A DNA stretch of 64,000 nt from Hymenobacter mellowenesis (lineage in GTDB: Bacteria; Bacteroidota; Bacteroidia; Cytophagales; Hymenobacteraceae): positions 1-64,000 of the forward strand of contig NZ_JAUQSX010000003.1 in NCBI RefSeq assembly GCF_030581005.1, given 5' to 3'. The notes below the pieces were generated by a model. That model searched no databases and was not told the origin of the DNA. It saw only the letters and a list, made by a program, of their open reading frames with translations. Both the position numbers and the translations under genes were made by a program. Below, in pieces: positions 41,858 through 51,184 of this stretch (the first letter of the stretch is position 1; the number at the start of each line of letters is the position of its first letter).

Positions 41858-42709
41858 TTATTTCTCCACCTCCCGCAACGCCTGCCGCACTTCAAACTCA
41901 GTTATTTGCTCCGGGTAATTGGCGTAGAAAATGTTGTCCTCATTCAGCCGGTAGCCGCTAATCAGAGCGCGTTGCGCGGCTTCGAGGTGCTGCCGGGCCA
42001 GGGCCGGTTGGTCCTGCACCCGGTAGTTGAGCGCCAGGTAATAATTGGCTTCCGGGTGTTGCGGATAAGCTTTGAGGCACTGCTGCAGATACTTTTCCGC
42101 TTGCGCGTATTGCTTCAGCCGGGCCGCCGCCACGCCCGCATACCACAGGGTGTTGAAATGGATGGAGCCCTGTCCATCGGCGCCGCGCTGCAGAGCCATA
42201 TCGGTGGCAAACGCTTTTTCGGCCAGCTTGTAGTGGCCCAATTCCAACTCGCAGGCACCCTCGAAAAACGCGTAGGTGTGGTCCATCTCGCGGCCGTTGG
42301 GCTTGAGCTCCGCCACACGCTGGAAATCCGCAATGGCCCCGGCATAGTCCTTGGTGAAAATGCATTTGAGAAAACCCCGGTAAGCCAGCCAGCGGTTTTC
42401 GTCCAGCGCCACGGCCTTGTCTATCAGGGGCATGGATTTGGCGTAATCACCGCATTTTATCAGCGGCATGGCCTTTTGCTGGTAGGCGTAGGCAATGTTG
42501 GGACAGGCGGCAATCAGGCTGTCGCAATACTGCCCCCACTGCGGACTCAGGTAGCTCACGCGGTGGGCGCCCCGGTCGAGGTAGCGGGCCACGAGCGTGT
42601 CCTGGTAGGCTTTGCTACTGCAGTCGCCAACTGCTTTGGTCGGCTGCTGGCAATGCCCGAGCCGCGCCACGGCCAGCAGGCTAAGGAATAACAGCCACGA
42701 CTTTGCCAT
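41858..42709 (-). CDS. Secreted TPR protein
   Basis: A 283-residue exported protein: signal peptide ending near GHCQQ, then four or five TPR-like helix pairs (AYAYQQKAMPLIKCGDYAKS, YAGAIADFQRVAELKPNG, AQAEKYLQQCLKAYPQHPEA). Two cysteine residues early in the mature part may form a disulfide. It overlaps the 160-residue gene upstream by 29 bases, so they form a pair. Function unknown. Confidence 0.8.
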   Translation of the reverse strand: MAKSWLLFLSLLAVARLGHCQQPTKAVGDCSSKAYQDTLVARYLDRGAHRVSYLSPQWGQYCDSLIAACPNIAYAYQQKAMPLIKCGDYAKSMPLIDKAVALDENRWLAYRGFLKCIFTKDYAGAIADFQRVAELKPNGREMDHTYAFFEGACELELGHYKLAEKAFATDMALQRGADGQGSIHFNTLWYAGVAAARLKQYAQAEKYLQQCLKAYPQHPEANYYLALNYRVQDQPALARQHLEAAQRALISGYRLNEDNIFYANYPEQITEFEVRQALREVEK

Positions 42710-43163
42710 CGGTTATTTTGAAGGTTAAATAAGTGAAATAACTCACGGCATAGCCGCTGTGCGTGGCCGCGCGCCAGTCCTTCAGCGTTTTCAGAAAGGC
42801 GTACAGCTCATTCACCAGCTCCGGCCGGAAGTGCGTGGGCATGTAATTCGCATCGGTTTGCAGCACCTGCGTCATCGGCTGCCGAAACCCCGCGCAATCA
42901 ATCACAAACCGAAACGTGACGTAGCCGCTGCCGCCGAATTTGCGGCTGTCGTGCGCCAGAAAGGCCGTCGCCTCCCGCACCAGCGTGGCCGAGCTGAGCG
43001 GGTACTTCCCATCCACGGCGAAATAGGGGGCGGTGGGGACTTTCGCGCAAGCGGGGTTGCGCGTCGTGGTGGTGTCGAGGTATTCGCCGCCGTTGAAGGA
43101 GAGGTATTGGGCGCGAGAGGGAAGGCTAAGTAGGAACAGGAAGCCGGCACATAAACACTTCAT
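42681..43163 (-). CDS. Secreted protein, possibly TonB-C-terminus-like
   Basis: A 160-residue protein with a signal peptide (cut near PSRAQ). The stretch GYVTFRFVIDCAGFRQPMTQ near residue 78 has the pattern of the C-terminal domain of TonB-like energy transducers, but membrane anchor and proline-rich linker are missing, so it is not a working TonB. Coupled to the TPR gene downstream. Confidence 0.65.
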   Translation of the reverse strand: MKCLCAGFLFLLSLPSRAQYLSFNGGEYLDTTTTRNPACAKVPTAPYFAVDGKYPLSSATLVREATAFLAHDSRKFGGSGYVTFRFVIDCAGFRQPMTQVLQTDANYMPTHFRPELVNELYAFLKTLKDWRAATHSGYAVSYFTYLTFKITDGKVVAVIP

Positions 43164-43252
43164 AATAAACCCGTACGGGTGCGAACTAAAGGTGATATTG
43201 CAGGAGGTGTAAGAGCGTTCGAATATGTCATAGGGTAGTGATAGTGGATGTG

Positions 43253-45571
43253 TTATAAAACGCAGTTAGAGCATACTTCAACCATCTCAGAGTAATGTTT
43301 ATTATCTAAAGTAGATATTATACTCAGAATGTCAGAAACAATGTTATCGCCTTCTCCTAATAGGTTGTCAATCGGGCTGTCATGGAATTCTATTTCTTGG
43401 TTATGAGAATACTTATTGATAAATCTATATACCTTTTCTCTGGTAAGATTATCGGGGCACCCTGCCTGCAATAGCTGGCTAAAGTCGTTTCGACCTTTAG
43501 GAAATTTAAATGTTAAAAAAGCCTCTAATAACTTTCTTGAAAAATTTGCTGCTAAAAATGCCTTTTCAAGGTCAAGAGATTTTAAGTCTTTTAGCGAATA
43601 TAATTTAAAAAATATGAAATGGTATTCTGAATTAAAATTCAGTAGAGTTGTGTTTGCATTTTTTATAATAGATGTTCTATTGATTTCGCTTGTAGAATCA
43701 ATGGAATAAAAATGAGACTTCAAATTTTCCTGGATGGTACCATCTGTAAGTCTTTTGCGTTCGTTCTTCTTGATTAGCCAATCCCGAACTAGTTTGAAAT
43801 ACTGAAAATTATGTGTAAATATGAATAACTGTAATGCTTTTTCGCATTCCTGTTTTAAAAATGAAAAAGAGCAAAATAAATGAGTGCTATCAAAACTTGA
43901 TATTGGGTCGTCAACTAGTATAATGGTATTTTCGATTTTATTACCACTTTCTTTGAGTTTAGAAACAAAGTAGACAAAGGCAATTGCTGTCTTCTCGCCT
44001 TCACTTAAGTTCGTTGCTGATTGCGAATGACCATCCCTTATTAAATTGTAGCCTTTTAAATCCTTGTTGAACTGAATAGAAATATCATTTCTTCCAATAA
44101 ACTTGCTTAGTTTCTTGTTAAAATCATCAGCGCCAACCGCCTCATTGATTAGAATTGATTCCAGAGCGTCAATAGTTGATTTGCTTTCTGTGATTTCACT
44201 ATTTAGTTTTTCTAAGTCTGCACGTTGATTTTTAATGTTTGTTTCAATGCTGAAATAGTTTTCAGAAAAAACGGTATGACAAACAAAATGTAATTCTAAT
44301 GCATCTTGTGCTTTCTTGATTTCCTCCTCAAAATCCTTGTTCTTATTGTTGTGCTTAGAAATAGTGCCAATTATTATTTCTAGATGCTGGTTGAAAGATT
44401 GAAACAGAATTTGTGTATCTAAAAATCGAATAGTATTTGCTAAGAAAGGATTTGCAACCTTTTCATCTAATCCAGTAATGGCATTATTTGTTAAAGCCAT
44501 ACAAGCAATTTGGCTTATCAGAAAATTTTCCTTGGCTAGAATGAATTCTGGATGCAGGTCATCATAGAACGCTATTTGCTCGGGTATTTTTTTGTTCATT
44601 TGCAGGTTTAAATTTGCAAATTTCGCCTCCAAATTATTCAGTTGTTTTGATAATTTAGAGTATTCCTCATTAAAGTGGTTGTTTAATTCATTGATTCTGT
44701 GCGGTGGTATTGTTTGGCCACAGAATTCACATGCATCATTCTGGTGTGACGCTCGGATTGCCAATCCCTCCTGAATCCAGTGGTTAATGTCGATATTCTG
44801 AACTAATCTCTCGATTCTAGCTGAAAAAATACTGCTCGATAAAACCTTCTCTAGTTCAGCAAATAATGCTTCAATTTCCTCTAGTCTGAATGAATCTAAA
44901 TCATTGGAGTTTATATCAGATTTTCTAGAAGGTTTTATAGCATTTTTCAACTCCTTAACCTGTTCAACGTCCAGTATAGATTCGCGGCAAATATTGCTGC
45001 GATTGTTTTTGATAAAATTTCCTAATTTAGTTCTGTCGTAGTTGAGAAAATAGTTATTATTGGTTTCTATTAATTCAAAGGATTTTTTAATATTGCTTGA
45101 CCATTTGCTTAGGTTCTTTTTGAGGCTCTCCTCATTTTTCGAGTTTTCAAACTTGTTTAACTCGTATTTTTTGGTATTAAGACGATGTTTTTCTAAAGTC
45201 ATCTTGTATTTTTCCATCTCATCCTTTTTCTCTTCTGATAAAATAATTATTGTGTTAGCTTTTGAGTCCTCAAAATTTACGTTTTTATCAATAAAATCCT
45301 TGTTAAATACTCTTATATTGATAGAGTTGCTGGCAATATTTTTGTGCGTTATCAGTACATGGTCTTTGGCTGTTATTGAAAATTATGAAGCAATAAAATG
45401 ACTATGGACTTTCTTGTCACCAATAGAATAATACAACTTTGCTAGTGTGCTTTTACCGCTGCCATTATGGCCATAAAATAAATTGAATCTATTGAATTCC
45501 TTCAGTCCTGTAACTGGCGTGTAATCCTTAAAAATGCCAAATTTTTTGAGCTTATCAATTTGAGTAATCAT
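43253..45571 (-). pseudogene. RloC/PrrC-like anticodon nuclease, interrupted by one in-frame stop
   Basis: One continuous frame of 772 codons apart from a single TAA at codon 63 (45383-45385). Before it: Walker A GHNGSGKSTLAKLYYS. After it: IRVFNKDFIDKNV, long coiled coils around a zinc-hook pair CEFC (codons 281 and 284), ABC-type signature NLSEGEKTAIAF, Walker B TIILVDDPISSFDS, H-loop FIFTHNFQYF, and a C-terminal RKLLE...NKYSH. PrrC needs Arg-x3-Glu plus a downstream His; RKLLE (codons 679-683) and His 723 match this. AT-rich, unlike all neighbours, so probably acquired. The rest of the frame is intact, which suggests a recent stop, a sequencing error, or readthrough. A re-start at 45217 would make a protein lacking Walker A. 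Confidence 0.75.
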
Positions 45572-46367
45572 TGCTTTTAGGAAAGTTGTCTTTCGTTATA
45601 AGATTAGATACTGTGTTTGTTAGGCGGCAAATGTGAATGCCCCAAAGCCAAATATAATACCCCAGCCCCACCACGCACGCCCACTGTATGGCCGTGAGGC
45701 CCAGCCCCGGCAGCGCCGCCGTGGGCTTGATGAATTCCACCAACAGCCGGAACAATAGATAGCCGCTCAGAAACAGCTGAAACCGCCGGCCATTGGCCAA
45801 CGGCCCGCGCCGCCGTTCCAGTCCCCAAAGCAGTAGCGCCAGCGCCCCCAGAAACAGAATTTCGTAGAGGTTGGTGGGGTGGCGCCGGATGCCATCGCCG
45901 AAATTGATGCCCCAGGGCAGGGTGGTGGCCGTCCCGTAGGTTCCATCTTCGAGCCCGCTGAAAAAGCAGCCGAGCCGGCCGATGGCCAGCCCGAGAATAA
46001 TGGGAAACACCATGAGGTCGCCGCTGCTGGCCGTCACGCCCAGGCGCTTTTTGGTGAGTTCCACGCCGATGAGGCCGCCCAGGAAGCCGCCCACGATGGT
46101 TTTGTTGGTGAAGTAGTATAGCCAGCCGCCGGGCGGATGCGCCAGCAACTCGGGGTGCTCCAGCAGGCCCAGCAAGCGCGAGCCGAGCAGGGCCCCAGCG
46201 GCCGCGCCCACAAAAATCCATTGCCGGTGGGCATCGCTGATGCGGTCGGGGTGGCCGGCGCGCAGGCGCTGGTAGAGGCGGTAGCCGAGGGAGTAGGCCA
46301 GCACCTCGCACAATAGATGCACGGGCAGGCGCGCGGGACCCAAGGCTAGCTCGACGGGGAAATGCAT
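45555..46367 (-). CDS. Prolipoprotein diacylglyceryl transferase family
   Basis: A 270-residue inner-membrane protein with about seven membrane segments. The Lgt signature region appears as GRLGCFFSGLEDGTYG (about residues 130-145; housekeeping Lgt has GRxGNFxNxE) and RHPTNLYEILFLG. Differences at the Asn positions suggest a divergent Lgt-family member rather than the main enzyme, so no gene symbol is given. It ends 17 bases inside the start of the AT-rich nuclease gene; an ATG inside the Lgt gene starts that frame. Confidence 0.8.
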   Translation of the reverse strand: MHFPVELALGPARLPVHLLCEVLAYSLGYRLYQRLRAGHPDRISDAHRQWIFVGAAAGALLGSRLLGLLEHPELLAHPPGGWLYYFTNKTIVGGFLGGLIGVELTKKRLGVTASSGDLMVFPIILGLAIGRLGCFFSGLEDGTYGTATTLPWGINFGDGIRRHPTNLYEILFLGALALLLWGLERRRGPLANGRRFQLFLSGYLLFRLLVEFIKPTAALPGLGLTAIQWACVVGLGYYIWLWGIHICRLTNTVSNLITKDNFPKSNDYSN

Positions 46368-46775
46368 CTCGCAAGATGCAACACGCTGCGCATTGACGCC
46401 CGGCCCGGACTTATTGCATTATCCGTACGCGAAAAAAAGAAGCTTTTTTTGCACTTCAGAAACAATTAATAATTATGACGGACGTTCTGACTAGTTTTTT
46501 TCAAATTTTTTTAATAAAAATATCGACAATTCAAGTTTGAAAATATAATAGATGATAAACTCGCTGATAGTTAGGTTAATAATTAGGAATAAATAGCTTC
46601 GTGAATACGGGATAGGTTGTCGTATTTGGGCGAGTAAAGTGCCTGTTTGGTCGATTGCTTTGGAACGCGCGGCAATATTTCTGCCACGGGGCGGGTTAGT
46701 ACACCAGAAGCGACATGCTGCAGATGGGTGCTTCTGGTTGCCTGGATTACTCTTTTTATCTCTAATCCCATTCCT
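46368..46775. other. AT-rich intergenic region
   Basis: About 400 bases, strongly AT-rich between 46430 and 46620, with no supported gene or hairpin. Probably holds promoters for the divergent flanking genes. Confidence 0.45.
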
Positions 46776-47024
46776 ATGTTCCGCAACGTTCTTGTGCTTG
46801 TTGGCCTGCTGAGTTTATTGACCATCGCCGACGCTTCCGCTGCTTCGACCAGCGGTTTCCGCAATCCCAATCGTAAAATAATGCCCGGCAACCACCGCCC
46901 GATTTACCGGCGTTACGGGCACCACGGCCTGTTCCACAACGGATTCCTCGGCATTCACAACCGCCGCCAAACCAAGATTTCGGGGGCCAAGGTGGGCGGC
47001 AACAAGCGCCGCGGCACGCTGTAA
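46776..47024 (+). CDS. Small secreted basic protein
   Basis: An 82-residue protein with a signal peptide (MFRNVLVLVGLLSLLTIAD, cut near SAAS) and a mature part rich in Arg, His, Gly and Asn (RPIYRRYGHHGLFHNGF). The composition suggests binding to metal or to acidic surface polymer; no family is recognised. An upstream in-frame extension lacks a signal peptide. Confidence 0.55.
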   Translation: MFRNVLVLVGLLSLLTIADASAASTSGFRNPNRKIMPGNHRPIYRRYGHHGLFHNGFLGIHNRRQTKISGAKVGGNKRRGTL

Positions 47025-47038
47025 AAACGAAGTGCCGA

Positions 47039-47131
47039 AATGGCACGAGTACCCCGAATTTTTAATTCGGCCCAGTTGAACATCATCTGTTTTGACGGGC
47101 CGAATTGAAAATTCGGGGTACTCGTGCCATT
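47039..47131. repeat. Long inverted repeat between convergent genes
   Basis: Arms beginning AATGGCACGAGTACCCCGAA and ending CGGGGTACTCGTGCCATT pair over more than 20 bases with an inner second stem AATTCGGCCC/GGGCCGAATT. It differs in sequence from the main dispersed repeat family. Confidence 0.85.
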
Positions 47132-47137
47132 CGACGT

Positions 47138-48184
47138 TTACACCTCGTTGTTCTTCGCCGCCGCTTTGCGGTTGAGGGTGGTGAGCGGCGAGCGGGTGAT
47201 GTCCGATTCGCTTTCGAAGCCGGTGCGGCGCACGTTGGCGGCGGGGCTTTCGCCGGTGGCGGGCAGGGCGCGGTTCATCCAGCTCAGGATGTCGGTGGTG
47301 GTGCCGGGCAGCAGGCCGTGGAAAGCAGCCAGGAACTTGGCGGGCAGCGAGAGGATGATTTCGCCATCGCCGCGGCGGCAGGCGTTCCAGATTTGGCGGG
47401 CGGCCTGCTCGGCGCTGAGCGTGAAGCCGGGCAGCGAGTCGGCGATGCTGAACCAGGCGAATTCTTTTTCGTGCTGGCCTTTCACTTCGGCGTGGCCCAC
47501 GCTGCCGGTACGCAGCAGGCCCGGGCACACCGTCGTGACGCTGATGCCGTGCTGCCGCAGCTCGGCCCGGAAGCCTTCCGAAAGGCCCACCAGCGCAAAT
47601 TTGCTGGCGCTATAGGGCGCCATGTGCGGCAGCGCCACCTTGCCGCCCAGCGAGGAAATATTGACGATGCGGCCCGCTCCCCGGCGGCGCATGCTGGGCA
47701 GCACAGCCTGCATGGCGTGCAGCGGCGCCCAGAAATGCACGGCCATCGAATCCTCAAAATCGCGCGAGTCCATGTTGTCGAGCGGGCCGGCCGTGATGAT
47801 GCCGGCGTTGTTGATGAGTACATCGACCGGGCCAAGGCGGGTTTCGACCTCGGCCACCATGGTGCGCACTTCTACTTCGTTGGTGATGTCGCGGGCCAGG
47901 GTGAGCACATCGGCTTCGGCAGCGCCGGCCATGAGCAAATCCTGGCGGGCGCGGGCCAGCTCGGCCTCGTCGCGGGCGCAGATGGCCACCCGGGCGCCCT
48001 CGGCCACGGCCTGGCGGGCCAGCACGAGGCCCAAGCCGCGCGAGCCGCCGGTGATGAGCACCACGCGCCGGCTGAGGTCGTAGGAGCCGCGGCGGTTGCC
48101 CCAGAGGGTGGCGCCTAGGGCTGCCACGCCGAGCCCGGCGGCCAGCAGCCAGTTCTTCGAAGAAGTACGCTTGTTCTGTTTCAT
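47138..48184 (-). CDS. Short-chain dehydrogenase/reductase with membrane anchor
   Basis: A 348-residue SDR. A hydrophobic N-terminal segment (NWLLAAGLGVAALGATLWG) precedes the Rossmann loop LITGGSRGLGLVLA (about residues 43-56); NNAGI, the serine in SSLGG and YSASKFAL (catalytic Tyr-x3-Lys) follow. A C-terminal extension of about 90 residues is longer than in minimal SDRs. Substrate unknown. Confidence 0.88.
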   Translation of the reverse strand: MKQNKRTSSKNWLLAAGLGVAALGATLWGNRRGSYDLSRRVVLITGGSRGLGLVLARQAVAEGARVAICARDEAELARARQDLLMAGAAEADVLTLARDITNEVEVRTMVAEVETRLGPVDVLINNAGIITAGPLDNMDSRDFEDSMAVHFWAPLHAMQAVLPSMRRRGAGRIVNISSLGGKVALPHMAPYSASKFALVGLSEGFRAELRQHGISVTTVCPGLLRTGSVGHAEVKGQHEKEFAWFSIADSLPGFTLSAEQAARQIWNACRRGDGEIILSLPAKFLAAFHGLLPGTTTDILSWMNRALPATGESPAANVRRTGFESESDITRSPLTTLNRKAAAKNNEV

Positions 48185-48370
48185 GAAGGTTGTATGCCAA
48201 ACCGGGCCGAAAGGTTGCACGGGCGCGAAGCCGGGGCCCGATTTTCGGGCGGCTCTGGCACGAAACATGGTTGGCGAGGCGTTCAAGGCTGAAAGAGCGG
48301 GCTTTTTCGCCGATATTTACTCCGCCGTAGCGCCCCTTTTTCTGTGCCCGTGTTTCCACCCAAGTTTCCC

Positions 48371-48895
48371 ATGAAAGTTATTTTGCTCTCGTCGCTGCTG
48401 GCCGTGGCCGCCGCGCCGGCTGTGCTGGCCCAGGCGCCGGCCCATGCCGTGGTGAAAGCCAAAACCAAAACCGCCGGCCAGCCCAGCGTGAAAACCAAAA
48501 CGCGCACCGCCGCCCGCCCCGCCGAGGAAGAAGCCCCCGCGCCCCTGGCTGATGCGGCCGTGGTCGACGCCAAAACCAACGCCCTTACGGCCAACATGCA
48601 GAAAAACCTGGGCCTCAACCCCCAGCAAACCGAGAAAGTCCGTGCCATCAACCGCCGCAGCATCGACGCCGTGGAGTCGGCGCACCTGCGCTATAAGGCC
48701 GACCCGCGCAAGCTGGCCGGCGTGGTCGAAACCGTGAGCAGCTCCCGCCTCTCAGCCATCAAAGACGTGCTGACCCCGGCGCAATTCGACAAATACCAGC
48801 GTAAGCGTGAGGAAAAAATGGGCGTGCCCAACGTGCAGGGTGTGCAGGGCACCCCGCCCCCCGGCCTGGGCGGTGGCGGCGCCGGCGACCAGTAG
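48371..48895 (+). CDS. Secreted helical protein, Spy/CpxP-like size
   Basis: A 174-residue exported protein: signal peptide to about AVLAQ, a Lys/Thr/Ala-rich linker (VKAKTKTAGQPSVKTKT), then helices including NMQKNLGLNPQQTEKVRAIN and DVLTPAQFDKYQRKREEKM, which has the LTPxQ pattern seen in periplasmic Spy-like proteins, and a Gly/Pro tail. A chaperone-type role is possible but not shown. Confidence 0.65.
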   Translation: MKVILLSSLLAVAAAPAVLAQAPAHAVVKAKTKTAGQPSVKTKTRTAARPAEEEAPAPLADAAVVDAKTNALTANMQKNLGLNPQQTEKVRAINRRSIDAVESAHLRYKADPRKLAGVVETVSSSRLSAIKDVLTPAQFDKYQRKREEKMGVPNVQGVQGTPPPGLGGGGAGDQ

Positions 48896-48924
48896 GCGAT
48901 GCAGGGGCGGGGCGAAACATTATC

Positions 48925-49018
48925 AACGTCATGCAGAGCGCAGCGAAGCATCTCGCGTGTGGTGGCAAATTATTGGTTGGTTGAAGCAAGCGAGATGCTT
49001 CGCTGCGCTCTGCATGAC
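48925..49018. repeat. Dispersed palindromic repeat, copy 4
   Basis: Inverted arms CGTCATGCAGAGCGCAGCG and CGCTGCGCTCTGCATGAC around about 40 bases, nearly the same as copy 3 at 38490. Confidence 0.9.
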
Positions 49019-49043
49019 CGTGTCGAATTCGTTTAACGACTCA

Positions 49044-49075
49044 AAGCGCCGGGCCCCGAAAGTCCGGCGCTTTTT
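49044..49075 (+). terminator. Intrinsic terminator
   Basis: AAGCGCCGG and CCGGCGCTTTTT pair across an 11-base loop, ending the unit of the secreted helical protein and lying about 60 bases before the symporter gene. Confidence 0.75.
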
Positions 49076-49131
49076 CATGCCCCATACTTTCACTTTCGGC
49101 CACCAAAGCGCTCGCAGGCGTATGCTGAGGT

Positions 49132-50163
49132 ATGAATCAACCCTCTGCTCCCGGCCGTTTGGCGGCTTTACTATCCCGCGCCGGGCTCGACTGGTTTTTG
49201 CTGGCGCTTCTGGGTGTGGTGGCGCTGGCTTACTTCCAGCCCGGCCTGGGTAGTAAGGCTAGCCCCGTGCCGTGGCATACCATCACCACAGTGGGTGTGG
49301 CGCTGGTGTTCTTCTTTTACGGCCTGAAAATGAGTGTGGAAAAGCTGCGCGCCGGCATGCGCAACTGGCGGCTGCACGTGCTGGTGCAGGGGGCCACGTT
49401 CGTGCTGTTTCCGGCGCTGGCGCTGCTGGTGCGGCCGTTTTTCGGCAGCGAAAGCGGCGACTTGTTGTGGCAAAGCATTTTCTTTCTGTGCGCGCTGCCC
49501 AGCACCGTTTCCACGTCGGTGGTGATGGTGAGCATTGCGGGCGGCAACCTGCCCGCCGCTATTTTCAACGCCAGCCTTTCCAGCTTGCTGGGCATCTTGC
49601 TCACGCCGCTGCTCACCAGCTTGTTTTTGCACACCGGCACGGGTGGCGGGCAGCTGTGGGGCCTGGCCACGCAGCTGCTGTGGCAGGTAGTGCTGCCGGT
49701 GGGGGCGGGGGTGCTGCTCCATTCCCGGTTCAGCGCCTTTGTGGAGCAGCGCAAGGCCGGCCTGCGCGTGTTCGACCAGATTACCATTCTACTCATCGTT
49801 TTCACCGCCTTCTGCGATTCCTTCGCCGAGGGCATCTTCAGCCGCTTTGGCGTGGCCGATATTGTGAAGCTTGGGGCGGGCATGGTGGCGCTCTATCTGG
49901 TGGCCTTCGGCACTATCTGGGGCCTGAGCCGGGCTCTGCATTTTCCGCGCGCCGACCAGATGGTGGCCGTATTCTGTGGGTCGAAGAAGTCGCTGGTGCA
50001 TGGCAGCGTGATGGCCAGCCTGCTGTTTCCGGCCAGCGCGGCCACGGGGCTGCTTCTCTTACCGCTGATGCTCTATCATGCGCTGCAAATCATTCTGGCC
50101 AGCAGCATGGCGCAGTATTTGGGGCGGCAGACGGCAGCAGAGCCGGCAGCAGTAGCATCTTAA
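49132..50163 (+). CDS. Bile acid:sodium symporter-family transporter
   Basis: A 343-residue protein with about ten membrane segments of the BASS/SBF-like family. Family blocks include LPSTVSTSVVMVSIAGGNLPAAIFNAS (in parts, about residues 122-148) and the cross-over region FCGSKKSLVHGSVMAS near 281. Bacterial members carry organic anions with sodium; the substrate here is unknown. Confidence 0.88.
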   Translation: MNQPSAPGRLAALLSRAGLDWFLLALLGVVALAYFQPGLGSKASPVPWHTITTVGVALVFFFYGLKMSVEKLRAGMRNWRLHVLVQGATFVLFPALALLVRPFFGSESGDLLWQSIFFLCALPSTVSTSVVMVSIAGGNLPAAIFNASLSSLLGILLTPLLTSLFLHTGTGGGQLWGLATQLLWQVVLPVGAGVLLHSRFSAFVEQRKAGLRVFDQITILLIVFTAFCDSFAEGIFSRFGVADIVKLGAGMVALYLVAFGTIWGLSRALHFPRADQMVAVFCGSKKSLVHGSVMASLLFPASAATGLLLLPLMLYHALQIILASSMAQYLGRQTAAEPAAVAS

Positions 50164-50200
50164 AACGATTTGCTGACCGGAAATTTGCTGACCGGAAAAA

Positions 50201-50298
50201 GGAACGTCATGCTGAGCGCAGCCGAAGCATCTTTACCGCAGCAGTAACTATTTACTTGCGCGGTAGAGATGCTTCGGCTGCGCTCAGCATGACGTTCC
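50201..50298. repeat. Dispersed palindromic repeat, copy 5
   Basis: Nearly perfect inverted arms, GGAACGTCATGCTGAGCGCA and TGCGCTCAGCATGACGTTCC, with a second inner pair (ACCGC/GCGGT). It sits between the convergent symporter and dienelactone hydrolase genes where it can terminate both. Confidence 0.92.
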
Positions 50299-50325
50299 TG
50301 TTTTCAATCTTAAAACAACCTGGCT

Positions 50326-51039
50326 CTACGCTCCCAGCTTCTCCTTGAAGAAGACCAGTGTCAGCGCCCAGGCCTCGGCAGCGGCTTGGGGATTATAGCT
50401 CGGCCGCTCGTCGCAGTTGAAGCCGTGGTCGGCGTAGGAAATGACGGTGTTGATGTAGGGCTTGCCGGCGGCGTCTACGGCGCCGGTCACTTCCGCAATG
50501 TGCTCTTTTTTGATGTGGGCATCGAGGCCGCCCCAGAAGAAGAGGTGGGGCGCGTGCAGGTCGGCGGCGCGGTCTTTCAGTAGGTGTGTGCCGCCGCCGT
50601 AGTACGACACGCCGGCCGCCAGCGGCAGCACCGCGTTGGCCAGAAACGACACGCGCCCGCCCAGGCAAAACCCGATGCTGCCGATTTTATCGGCCATCAC
50701 CAGCGGCTGGCTGGTGAGCCAGGCGTGGGCGGCCTGCACGTCGGCCGTCAGGCCCTCCACCGTGATGCCCTGAAAGTGCGGCGCGGCCACGGTATTGAAA
50801 TCCGAATAGGCGATTTCCAGCCCCGGCGCGGCCGTGCGGTGGAATAATTCGGGCGCTACCACGGCGTAGCCGGCGGCGGCTAGGCGGTCGGCCACGTTGC
50901 GGATGTGCTGATTTACGCCAAAAGCTTCCTGCAACAGCAGGATGCCTGGTACCGGGCCGGTATTGCTGGGGAAAGCCGCGTAGGCGTGCATTTCGGTGCC
51001 ATCGGCCACGGTGATGATAATGTTATTCTGGTTGCTCAT
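50326..51039 (-). CDS. Dienelactone hydrolase-family protein
   Basis: A 237-residue alpha/beta hydrolase of the dienelactone hydrolase type. The nucleophile is a cysteine in IGFCLGGR (about residues 121-128), the acid is in GGLDAHIKKEH and the base histidine in SYADHGFNC, the classical Cys-Asp-His triad. No catechol-pathway genes are nearby, so the substrate is unknown. Confidence 0.92.
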   Translation of the reverse strand: MSNQNNIIITVADGTEMHAYAAFPSNTGPVPGILLLQEAFGVNQHIRNVADRLAAAGYAVVAPELFHRTAAPGLEIAYSDFNTVAAPHFQGITVEGLTADVQAAHAWLTSQPLVMADKIGSIGFCLGGRVSFLANAVLPLAAGVSYYGGGTHLLKDRAADLHAPHLFFWGGLDAHIKKEHIAEVTGAVDAAGKPYINTVISYADHGFNCDERPSYNPQAAAEAWALTLVFFKEKLGA

Positions 51040-51184
51040 TTAAAACAGGAGGAGGGAAAGTTCGGGTGCCTATACCGCTTTAGCCGGCAAATGTTCGTGC
51101 CCGGGGCCGGCGGGCGGCTGTGCCCGTCGGCCTCGAACCGGATGGGTCCGCTGCTGGTTTGTGCATTCCATATCCCCTGAATCT

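Noticed and set aside
45217..45385. Two separate genes in the AT-rich nuclease region
   Set aside because: Both pieces are in the same frame, separated only by one TAA and further coding-like sequence (IRVFNKDF) typical of the family, so one interrupted gene is the better reading.
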